DNA of 64,000 bases from NCBI GenBank assembly GCA_034437555.1, contig DAOTTQ010000029.1:186001-250000 (forward strand), written 5' to 3'. The position numbers and the translations under genes were made by a program. A model generated the notes under the pieces. The model had not been told where the DNA came from. It saw nothing but the letters and a program-made list of their open reading frames with translations, and ran no database searches. Positions 53,203 to 60,966 of this stretch are shown in pieces; the stretch's first letter is position 1; each line of letters starts with the position of its first letter. Source of the stretch: JANWYT01 sp034437555. Lineage in GTDB: Bacteria; Chloroflexota; Anaerolineae; Aggregatilineales; Phototrophicaceae.

Positions 53203-54426
53203 GTGACGGACGTTTTGCAGGTTATCAAGGACTTACAACTGACAAAACGCGCCGAAGCCGAGCAACTCTTGCTCGGCTTCATGCGTGACACACTAGGGTT
53301 AAAAGTGACTCAAACGAGGCTCACCCCAAAACCCACATCACTTAACTCTTTTAATGGTTTTGTGACGTTTGAGGACGGTAGCGAAAAGTTTTTTAAAACA
53401 CATACAGAAAACAACACCGTTATTCAGGAATACTACAACGCTGAGTTACTGGCGCGTGTCGGTTACCCCATTATTCAGCCTACGTTTCAATCAACAACAA
53501 CAGGTCAACAAATTTTGTTGTACGACATTATTCATCACGAAGCTGTATTTGACTTGTGCTGGCATATAGAAAACACGCAAAGTATAGACTGGCAAAACTT
53601 GGCTACGGCACAGAACAGCGCCGATGTTGAACTGCTAAAAATTTACCGACACACACTTGGGCAAGATGCTTCACCATCTTCACCCATTCACCAGCTTTTC
53701 TATCATCGTCTGGTGGGTGGACGGATGGATAATTTTTACATGGAAAAGACGCTTCTTTTCCCGAATGGTGAACATGCCATCAGCGACCTAGAAACAAAGA
53801 AGTGGGTAATTAACGAGCAAGTATACGAGAATACGCTTTACAACATCATCGAACGTGCGATTCGGCTTCTTAACCCTATTCATTGTGATGCTGTTAGCGT
53901 TATTGGACATGGTGATGCCCACAATGGGAATGTGTTCTTTGTGGATGAAAATGTACCTTCATTACTTTATTTTGACCCTGCATTTGCAGGAAAACACCAT
54001 CCTTTGCTTGATTTAGCAAAACCGCTTTTTCATAACGTTTTTGCAATGTGGATGTATTACCCCAATGAGAAAGCAAGTCAGACCCAAGTTAAAGTAGAAA
54101 TGTCTGACAATACAGTTTCTGTAGACTATGACTATCTGCTTCATGGGGTACGAAAAATGTTTTTTGAGAGCAAGATAGACAATGTTTTAATTCCAATGCT
54201 AAAGCTCTTGAAAGCTGAGGGATTACTACGAGATGATTGGCGGGCTTTCTTGAAGAGTGCGCTGTTCTGTTGCCCATATCTCACAATGAACCTGGCAGAT
54301 AGAGAACGATTCCCTGCCAAAATTGCTCTTTTAGGGTTGACAATGGCAATAGAGATGGGCGCAGAGAGCAGCATCAAACTAAGTTACCTTGATGAAATGC
54401 TCAACCGTGCAGAGAATGCCTTATAA
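53203..54426 (+). CDS. APH-fold kinase of unknown substrate
   Basis: 407 aa, GTG start, coupled to hisD. The phosphotransferase (APH/choline kinase-like) core is clear: a phosphate-loop-like strand with Lys (EKFFKTHTE), Brenner motif GHGDAHNGNVFF with catalytic Asp, and the metal-binding Asp in YFDPAFAG. It begins with about 35 residues of extra helix before the kinase lobe. The C-terminus overlaps hisG by six bases in convergent fashion. The substrate is unknown; antibiotic resistance is not implied. Confidence 0.78.
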   Translation: MTDVLQVIKDLQLTKRAEAEQLLLGFMRDTLGLKVTQTRLTPKPTSLNSFNGFVTFEDGSEKFFKTHTENNTVIQEYYNAELLARVGYPIIQPTFQSTTTGQQILLYDIIHHEAVFDLCWHIENTQSIDWQNLATAQNSADVELLKIYRHTLGQDASPSSPIHQLFYHRLVGGRMDNFYMEKTLLFPNGEHAISDLETKKWVINEQVYENTLYNIIERAIRLLNPIHCDAVSVIGHGDAHNGNVFFVDENVPSLLYFDPAFAGKHHPLLDLAKPLFHNVFAMWMYYPNEKASQTQVKVEMSDNTVSVDYDYLLHGVRKMFFESKIDNVLIPMLKLLKAEGLLRDDWRAFLKSALFCCPYLTMNLADRERFPAKIALLGLTMAIEMGAESSIKLSYLDEMLNRAENAL

Positions 54427-55434
54427 GCCAAGCATTTTTATGAGATTTGTGTAGGTTTGTGATTGTTCCATGAAAATGTATTTTACTGGAACAGCTATGG
54501 CATGAGTGCCTCCAATAGAACGGAGGTACTCCACAGCAGCTAATAGTTGCTTGCTTCTTACTGTGAGTGTCACTGTATGCCATTGTGCATCACCAGCAGA
54601 GGCATTTGGACTATAGATAGGGGATACAGTGGGACCCAATAAGCCACAGGTGATGGGATTTCTAACCACTAGTTCGGCTACTTTTTCGGCAGAAACACCC
54701 TTTATATCCACTACTAATTGCGTGTATTCACGCCCATTAAGCGATGCGTCAATATACTCACTGAGCTTGCGTACCACTTCACGTAAAGGTTCGCTTTCTA
54801 ACAACGCCTGACGGTTACCAATGAGGCATGCTTGAGAATCGAGAATTACACCGTTCTTAATGGGCTTCAGGTGATTTTCACGTAAGGTCGTTCCCGATTG
54901 TGTCAGGTCAACAATAATGTCTGCATAGCCAATCGTTGGAGCCGCTTCAATTGCACCCTCAGCTTTGACGATTGTAAAATGGTGAATGTGGTTTTGGTGA
55001 AAAAATTGACGCGTTAATGCAGGAAATGTTGTGGCAATTCGCAAGTTTCGGCGTTGATTTTCGCGGATAGAAAGAGCAACATCTGAAAGGTCTGCCATTG
55101 TTTCAACATCAACCCACGCCTCTGGCACGGCAATAACTAAGCTACACTGCCCGTATTGCAATCTGTCATTGATAACCACAATATTCTCATGAGCGTTTTC
55201 TCTTACAACATCTAAACCGCTAATGCCCAATTCTACTGTGCCATCTGCCACTTTATAGGCGACGTCTTTTACGCGCTGAAAAAGTACATTTAGAGATGGA
55301 ATTGACGGAATCGTCCCAACGTATTGACGAGGGTTAGGTTTATTTACCTTTAATCCTGCTTCACGAAGGAATTGGTCGGTTGGTTCGGCAATAGCTCCCT
55401 TGCTAGGGAGTGCGAGTGTAAACTGGTTTTTCAT
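54421..55434 (-). CDS. hisG: ATP phosphoribosyltransferase, long form
   Basis: First enzyme of histidine synthesis, 337 aa. The catalytic domains are typical (LALPSKGAIAEPT, GISGLDVVREN, RIATTFPALTRQFF, ADIIVDLTQSGTTLREN with the PRPP loop). After about residue 225 comes the HisG_C PII-like regulatory domain (WHTVTLTVRSKQLLAAVEYL, IGGTHAIAVPVKYIF), the mark of the long form that normally works without HisZ. Yet hisZ lies 11 bases upstream in the same operon. Confidence 0.95.
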   Translation of the reverse strand: MKNQFTLALPSKGAIAEPTDQFLREAGLKVNKPNPRQYVGTIPSIPSLNVLFQRVKDVAYKVADGTVELGISGLDVVRENAHENIVVINDRLQYGQCSLVIAVPEAWVDVETMADLSDVALSIRENQRRNLRIATTFPALTRQFFHQNHIHHFTIVKAEGAIEAAPTIGYADIIVDLTQSGTTLRENHLKPIKNGVILDSQACLIGNRQALLESEPLREVVRKLSEYIDASLNGREYTQLVVDIKGVSAEKVAELVVRNPITCGLLGPTVSPIYSPNASAGDAQWHTVTLTVRSKQLLAAVEYLRSIGGTHAIAVPVKYIFMEQSQTYTNLIKMLGL

Positions 55435-55445
55435 GGGTTGTCTCT

Positions 55446-56498
55446 TTATTCCGATGTATGTGCTAATAGATTTTGAACATAGTAAGTGAAACCCACAGCA
55501 GAAATATCGTCTTTTTTGCCCATCACATAACCAAGTTCGTTGTAGCGTCCACCACTGGCAAGTAAACTGCCATCAGGGGCAACCACCTGAAACACAATTC
55601 CTGTATAGTAGTCCCAGTTTCGTGATAAATTTGGCTTTATGCTGATATTTTCCGTTGCAACATTTAGCATTTCAACAACGCTTTGCCACTGTTGATATAA
55701 GCGTTTTCCCTCAACATCATCTAATTTGATGTATTTGCCAATTACAGATAACTCATTTGCTTTAATTGTTAAAGTAGACCACGCCTCAAAGAACACTTTG
55801 GCATCGGCAAGATTTTGAACGGTTATCTTATTAGTGTGTTTTTCAAGCAAACGTTGAGAGATTTCTTCACGTGTGCGTCCGCCCATTGTATTGCCGTAGG
55901 GGGTACTATCTAGCAACAAATCTAGAATATGGCGCGTTTGTATCATATTCCCAGAAAGTGCAACGTCATCTTCTTCTGTGGGTCTTGCAATGTCTATATT
56001 ATTGACAAGTTGGCGAGCGGTATTTTCATCGAGGTTAAAGTAACTTAGCAAGTGACGTTGTAAGCCCACATGACCCATAACCAAGTTCCAAGATGTGACC
56101 CCTAGTTTTTGTAAGCCTTCTAGACACCTAGAAATGATTTCAACGTCCGAAACGGGTTCATCTAGACCAATGAGTTCCGCGCCAAAACTATATTCTTCTA
56201 CAGGCTGTGCAGTTTGGTTGGTTTGAAAGATGGGCCCATTAAACTGCCAACGAACGACACTGTGCTGATGGTTTTCGATGTATTGTTGCATAGCAATGGC
56301 AGTAAACTCTGGACGAAGTGCCAGTGTTTTGCCTTGACGTTCAAATATGTAAAGTTTCTCAATGATTTTGTCACTCGCTCGTGATAAGAATAATTCGGCG
56401 GGCTGAACAACTGGAACATCTAGCCATTGAAATCCTGCATTTTGAAAGAGTTGATTAAGTTTTGAGATGGTTGTATAAAGATGTGTGTGTGAGTTCAT
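55446..56498 (-). CDS. hisZ: HisZ-like ATP phosphoribosyltransferase regulatory subunit (HisRS paralog)
   Basis: 350 aa with a class II aminoacyl-tRNA synthetase catalytic-core fold: motif 2-like region KTLALRPEFTAIAMQQYI and FGAELIG, and motif 3-like LASGGRYNELGYVMG with SAVGFTYY. The HisRS anticodon-binding C-terminal domain is missing, and the length fits HisZ. The HisRS histidine-A wording (LDYYTGI-type) reads WDYYTGIVFQV. Linked to hisG, so HisZ is preferred over a true HisRS. Confidence 0.88.
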   Translation of the reverse strand: MNSHTHLYTTISKLNQLFQNAGFQWLDVPVVQPAELFLSRASDKIIEKLYIFERQGKTLALRPEFTAIAMQQYIENHQHSVVRWQFNGPIFQTNQTAQPVEEYSFGAELIGLDEPVSDVEIISRCLEGLQKLGVTSWNLVMGHVGLQRHLLSYFNLDENTARQLVNNIDIARPTEEDDVALSGNMIQTRHILDLLLDSTPYGNTMGGRTREEISQRLLEKHTNKITVQNLADAKVFFEAWSTLTIKANELSVIGKYIKLDDVEGKRLYQQWQSVVEMLNVATENISIKPNLSRNWDYYTGIVFQVVAPDGSLLASGGRYNELGYVMGKKDDISAVGFTYYVQNLLAHTSE

Positions 56499-56561
56499 TC
56501 TTTTTCATATCGCTTTGGCTTAGAATTAGCAGCCCTTTATCATAGCGGTAATTTGTATAAA

Positions 56562-56587
56562 AAAAAGGCACGCTTACGTGCCTTTTT
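56562..56587 (-). terminator. Terminator after the L,D-transpeptidase pair
   Basis: A perfect 11-bp stem (AAAAAGGCACG / CGTGCCTTTTT, 4-base loop) with eight T on the minus strand, seven bases past the stop codon. Confidence 0.9.
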
Positions 56588-56593
56588 GATTGA

Positions 56594-57634
56594 TTAGTTG
56601 TTGTATATACCGCTACTGTAAACATAGACATTGGGCCCGACTTCGACATTAGACGACCGATTAGACCCCATTTCTTTGGCTACCCAGTCATATAGCCATT
56701 TTGCATCGGTAATGCTCAGGTTGACACATCCATGACTGCGACGATAGCCAAATCCATCGTGCCAATACGCGCCGTGTAATGCACGCCCACCATCAAAGAA
56801 CATTGTCCATGGTACTTCTTCTAGAGCATAAAAATCATCACCAACAACACCCCAGCTCATATACTCACGTGGATTGCGATAATAGATATTAAACGTACCT
56901 TCGTAGGTGGGCCAACGAGGTAAACCGGTGGCGATGAGTGTGGTGAAAATAGGTGTTTCGCCTTCGTATACCACCAAGACTTGTTCAAAAAGGTCTATGC
57001 TCACCCATTTTTCAGTAGTAACGGTGTCGGGCTTTACAACAGCAAGGGAGCGCGCAACACGGTGTTGATGTACCCATTGCCCATCACCGACCTGAAACCA
57101 CGAGGTGCCATCTGCAACGACTTCATCAAAAATAGTGAGCAGGGTATAGCGGTAAATCATACCTAGTCGCTCCAATGGAGACCCCCCTGGTGTTGCACTG
57201 GGATACATATTTACCAATGCCCAAGCATAGTGATATTCCAAAGGCTCTTGTGGGAGAAAGATTCCTGTAAATTTTGAAATTCCCCCATTAGTCTCTGCGA
57301 GTGCTTCCGTTTCTACCCACTCATCAGGGTTTATGCGTGTCCAACCGTTTGCTTCATCAAGTGCTGTGACAAAGTTAAATCCTTCGTCAAGGTAGCGCAA
57401 AACATTTCCATTAGGGGCATCGTACACATTAATGCCACGGTTGACACGCTTATACCACCGATCGTTTAGCAATTTTGTGTCTACAACAAGTTGCTCTGGT
57501 TCTTGTATTGTAATCATTGCGATTTCTTCTGACGAAAGCCCGTGTTGTGGGGTTGATTCACAGTCTTGACACTCTTGTGCATAGGCTGATGAGCCAATGA
57601 CCAAACATGCGATAAAAATAACCATTGCTCTCAT
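56594..57634 (-). CDS. Secreted L,D-transpeptidase (YkuD family), copy 1
   Basis: 346 aa, signal peptide (about residues 1-19). An N-terminal SH3-like region of about 150 residues precedes the YkuD domain, with LHGAYWHDGF and the catalytic SHGCVNLSITDAKWLY (Cys). It forms 3-3 cross-links in peptidoglycan or anchors proteins to it. AGAGAGG precedes the ATG. It is a tandem paralog of the next upstream gene, 12 bases apart. Confidence 0.93.
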   Translation of the reverse strand: MRAMVIFIACLVIGSSAYAQECQDCESTPQHGLSSEEIAMITIQEPEQLVVDTKLLNDRWYKRVNRGINVYDAPNGNVLRYLDEGFNFVTALDEANGWTRINPDEWVETEALAETNGGISKFTGIFLPQEPLEYHYAWALVNMYPSATPGGSPLERLGMIYRYTLLTIFDEVVADGTSWFQVGDGQWVHQHRVARSLAVVKPDTVTTEKWVSIDLFEQVLVVYEGETPIFTTLIATGLPRWPTYEGTFNIYYRNPREYMSWGVVGDDFYALEEVPWTMFFDGGRALHGAYWHDGFGYRRSHGCVNLSITDAKWLYDWVAKEMGSNRSSNVEVGPNVYVYSSGIYNN

Positions 57635-57646
57635 GGTAAACCTCTC

Positions 57647-58648
57647 TTACTGGTACTCGCCAGAACTATAAACATACACTGACAAATCTTTGCTCTCTGG
57701 GTTGCTAAAATCGCGGGTGTCCGATGACCAACCATATAACCAACGTGCATCGGTAATGCTTAAATTAACGCACCCATGACTTTGGCGGTATCCGAAACCG
57801 TCATGCCAATATGTACCGTGTAGACCAATATCGCCATCAAAATACATGGTATATGGGACCTCTTCTAAATAATAAAAGTCGGGTTTGTCATAAGCCCCAC
57901 TCATGAGAGTGCGTTCATAACGAACGTAAACGTTAAACAAGCCTTCGTTGGTTGACCATTGAGGTAACCCAGAAGAAATGAGTGTGGAGAACACAGGTTT
58001 TTCATCTTCATAGGCAATAAGCACTTGCTCGTAAAGGTCAATGCTTACCCATTTAGACGTTTCAACGCCTTCTGGTTTTTCGATGGGAACAATTTTAGCG
58101 ACATTAAACTGATGAACCCACTGATTAATGCCTATTTGATACCAACGAAACCCATCAATTTCTACAAAAGAATAGAGACTCACACGGGTATAACGATAAA
58201 GAAATGGATTGTTAGGATCTTGATCAAGACCAGGAGCGGAACTGGGGCGCACATGACGTAACAACCATGCCATAGGGTAGGGTAATTCTTCATCTAACCT
58301 AACGCCTGCGAAACGGGATATGGCGACATCTGTGCTTAGTGTGTTTGTTGCTACCCAACGGTCTTGGGTAATTTGCGTCCAGTCACCTTGTGGTTCGCTT
58401 AAAAGGGTCACATAGTTGAATCCAACACCCCAATTTTGCGCCAGTGACCCGCCAGGGCTATCGTACATAGCAAGGTTATCTGTAACACGACGGTAAATGC
58501 GGTCGTACAGATGAGTTTCCTGTACAACAAGTGGATTTACATTAGGTGCTGGATAGGTATCAATTATTTCTTTAGGGACACCTTGAGGTTCTTGAGCTTT
58601 TGCCAGAAAACCCATAGACAGTACGATGAACACCAACCAAACTTTCAT
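57647..58648 (-). CDS. Secreted L,D-transpeptidase (YkuD family), copy 2
   Basis: 333 aa with signal peptide MKVWLVFIVLSMGFLAKAQ. It shares the architecture and many segments with copy 1 (KWVSIDLYEQVL, FDGDIGLHGTYWHDGFGYRQ, catalytic SHGCVNLSITDARWLY), so the pair arose by tandem duplication. A GGGAGGAG ribosome-binding site lies before the ATG. First in the operon. The N-terminal halves have diverged more than the catalytic halves. Confidence 0.93.
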   Translation of the reverse strand: MKVWLVFIVLSMGFLAKAQEPQGVPKEIIDTYPAPNVNPLVVQETHLYDRIYRRVTDNLAMYDSPGGSLAQNWGVGFNYVTLLSEPQGDWTQITQDRWVATNTLSTDVAISRFAGVRLDEELPYPMAWLLRHVRPSSAPGLDQDPNNPFLYRYTRVSLYSFVEIDGFRWYQIGINQWVHQFNVAKIVPIEKPEGVETSKWVSIDLYEQVLIAYEDEKPVFSTLISSGLPQWSTNEGLFNVYVRYERTLMSGAYDKPDFYYLEEVPYTMYFDGDIGLHGTYWHDGFGYRQSHGCVNLSITDARWLYGWSSDTRDFSNPESKDLSVYVYSSGEYQ

Positions 58649-58850
58649 TAAAAACTCCTCCCAAACTTTAGCTTATTTGTAGTATCCTCGATTTTTCGCC
58701 AAACATCTATGATGCTCACCCTACGGTGACTCTACGCAAACAGTACGTTTGCGTTTGCTGAAATGAGCTCATCGTTTTATACTATGAAGTATCTACTCAA
58801 ATGAAATGTGTTATTACCTTGCTCGCTTGGAAAAACAAGAGGGCAATAGC

Positions 58851-60875
58851 ATGGGAGGGAACATGAAACCCCGCTTAAAAGTTATCGTTTTAATGGTTGT
58901 GTCCTTATTGGTAAGTGCCGTTCTCAGCCCGTTGGCAATGGCACGAGATTTGGAACAACAGTCAAGTTTTGCTACACCTATTTTGGTTGTTAATACAAGT
59001 TTCTTGAATGTTAGAACTGGGCCCGGTGTGGAATACACCGTTCTTGTTACTGTTGTGGGTGGTACAGAGCTTTCTGTTTTAGCACGTTCCAGAGATAACG
59101 TCTGGTATCAAGTTGCTACTGATAAGGGTGCAGGGTGGGTGAATGTTGAATTTACACTACCACGTGGCAGTTTTGCCAATGTTCCCTTGAAAACAGCCGA
59201 AGAAAACCTTAGTGAACTTGGGCAAGGTGGCGGTGGTGAAGTATCCAGCAACGTTGGAACTGCTGTAACTACGTCATCAGCTGTTCGTCTTTTTGGACTG
59301 CAGTTCTTTGGTGGTGACATTTGGCAAGAACCTCGCTACGACTCTTTAGTCTTGCGTAGCGGTGTTCCTGGCGACGAAAACCTACTTCACCCATTGCTTA
59401 ACGAAGTTAGAGATGCTAACGGTGGACAATGGTACTCTATCAATTATCCAGGCGTTGGTGTGGGCTGGGTGAATCAAGGTGTTTTGCGCCTGTTGTCTTG
59501 CGGTGTGAACCAAGTGTACGTTACAACAGGTGAACACTTCATTCGCTTTGATGGCATTGCAAATCGCTCGGGGTATCGCATGACCACAGGCACAGAAATG
59601 TATGTCCGTGGCAGACAAAACGGCTTTTCGGTTGTTGAATTGGCGGACAGCACGATTGGTTTGGTTGTTCCAGAAGATATTGTGATTCGCACAGGTGTTA
59701 CATCACTCTGCGAGTACTTGCCAGCAAGCTCCGCTGCGAGTCAAGGACAAGGCGGCGGTGGTGAAACATCCTCTTCAGCACCTGTACAACCTCGTCTAGC
59801 TGTCCCTGTAGCTATTGTCAATACTGGCAACCTTAATGTGCGTAGCGGGCCCAATGTAGGTTTCTCTGCGGTTGCCGTGGTGGCTGGTGGCACATCACTA
59901 GAAGTGGTTGGGCGTGCTAGCGATAATGTTTGGTTGCTTGTAGAGGGTGATTTTGGACGTGGTTGGGTGAATATTGAGTTTGTTCTCTTCCGTGGCGTTT
60001 ATGATAGTGTACCTGTTGTAAACGCGAATGATGTAATCATTCAATCTAACCAAACTAATCCTAATGCTAATTTAGGGCAGGGTGGTGGTGGAGCAACAAG
60101 CACAGTGGTTTCTTCCACTAGCCCGGCACGTCTTTTCGGGGTGCAGTTTTTTGGTGGTGACATTTGGCAAGAACCTCGCTATGACTCTTTAGTACTACGC
60201 AGTGGAGTTGCCGGTGATGAAAACCTACTTCATCCATTGCTTAACGAAGTCAAAGATGCCAACGGCGGTACATGGTATTTAATCAACTATCCTGGTTTAG
60301 GCGTAGGCTGGGTGAATCAAGGTGTTTTACGCTTGTTGTCTTGCGGTGTAAACCAAGTGTACGTTACAACAGGCGAACATTTCATTCGCTTTGATGGCAT
60401 TGCAAATCGCTCGGGATATCGCATGACGACAGGTACAGAAATGTATGTGCGTGGTAGACAAAACGGCTTTTCGGTCGTTGAATTGGCGGACAGCACGATT
60501 GGTTTGGTTGTTCCAGAAGACATTGTACTTCGTACAGGAGTTACGTCACTTTGCGATTACTTGCCAGCACCCAGTTCTTCAATTGCAAGTTTGGGGCAAG
60601 GGGGCGGTGGTGATAGCACACCGGTAACAAGCACTAATGTGGTCACCGGTAATCGTGTGGTCGTCAATACGGGCAATCTTAATGTTCGTAGTGGGCCCAG
60701 CGCAGGATTTTCTGTAGTAGCCACTGTGTCCGGGGGAACAACACTAGCAGTCGTAGGGCGTGCCAAAGATAACGTGTGGTTCTTAGTCGAAGGCAGCTTT
60801 GGGCGTGGTTGGATAAACATAGAATTTGGGCTGTTCCGCGGAAGCTATGACACTGTTCCAGTAGTTGACTTCTAG
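58851..60875 (+). CDS. Secreted SH3b-repeat protein with internal duplication
   Basis: 674 aa from ATG 58851 (GAGGG seven bases before; the upstream in-frame start 58806 lacks one). A signal peptide (LKVIVLMVVSLLVSAVLSPL, about residues 8-28) is followed by SH3b - block X - SH3b - block X - SH3b. The three SH3b units each carry LNVRTGP or LNVRSGP and a W-x-N-x-EF end. The two 147-residue X blocks differ at only about eight residues. Four Gly-rich linkers (GQGGGG) separate the modules. Probably a wall-binding surface protein; block X is not recognised. Confidence 0.85.
   Translation: MGGNMKPRLKVIVLMVVSLLVSAVLSPLAMARDLEQQSSFATPILVVNTSFLNVRTGPGVEYTVLVTVVGGTELSVLARSRDNVWYQVATDKGAGWVNVEFTLPRGSFANVPLKTAEENLSELGQGGGGEVSSNVGTAVTTSSAVRLFGLQFFGGDIWQEPRYDSLVLRSGVPGDENLLHPLLNEVRDANGGQWYSINYPGVGVGWVNQGVLRLLSCGVNQVYVTTGEHFIRFDGIANRSGYRMTTGTEMYVRGRQNGFSVVELADSTIGLVVPEDIVIRTGVTSLCEYLPASSAASQGQGGGGETSSSAPVQPRLAVPVAIVNTGNLNVRSGPNVGFSAVAVVAGGTSLEVVGRASDNVWLLVEGDFGRGWVNIEFVLFRGVYDSVPVVNANDVIIQSNQTNPNANLGQGGGGATSTVVSSTSPARLFGVQFFGGDIWQEPRYDSLVLRSGVAGDENLLHPLLNEVKDANGGTWYLINYPGLGVGWVNQGVLRLLSCGVNQVYVTTGEHFIRFDGIANRSGYRMTTGTEMYVRGRQNGFSVVELADSTIGLVVPEDIVLRTGVTSLCDYLPAPSSSIASLGQGGGGDSTPVTSTNVVTGNRVVVNTGNLNVRSGPSAGFSVVATVSGGTTLAVVGRAKDNVWFLVEGSFGRGWINIEFGLFRGSYDTVPVVDF
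59286..59726 (+). repeat. Block X, copy 1 (441 bp, coding)
   Basis: First copy of a 441-bp segment that recurs 843 bp (281 codons) downstream in frame. The DNA is very similar, with long stretches identical near the 3' half and mostly synonymous changes elsewhere. Confidence 0.9.
60129..60569 (+). repeat. Block X, copy 2 (441 bp, coding)
   Basis: Second copy of the duplicated segment; the protein differs at about eight of 147 positions by eye (for example Arg to Lys, Gln to Thr, Ser to Leu). Confidence 0.9.
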
Positions 60876-60907
60876 GACTAAACTCCTTAATTCATCACTT
60901 TTGTATT

Positions 60908-60936
60908 AAAATGCCCTGAGCTTCAGGGCATTTTTT
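60908..60936 (+). terminator. Terminator after the SH3b-repeat gene
   Basis: A perfect 12-bp stem (AAAATGCCCTGA / TCAGGGCATTTT), 3-base loop, six T. Confidence 0.92.
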
Positions 60937-60966
60937 ATTTCAGCATTTTTTTAAGGAGCAACTTGC

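Noticed and set aside
51889..54426. Aminoglycoside resistance gene
   Set aside because: The APH fold is shared by many metabolic kinases; position in a his cluster and lack of mobile DNA argue against resistance.
55446..56498. True histidyl-tRNA synthetase
   Set aside because: Too short, lacks the C-terminal anticodon-binding domain and is linked to hisG; HisZ fits better.
59286..60569. Direct repeats considered as CRISPR or mobile element
   Set aside because: Only two copies of 441 bp, both in frame within one secreted-protein gene; no short regular repeats, spacers or transposase.
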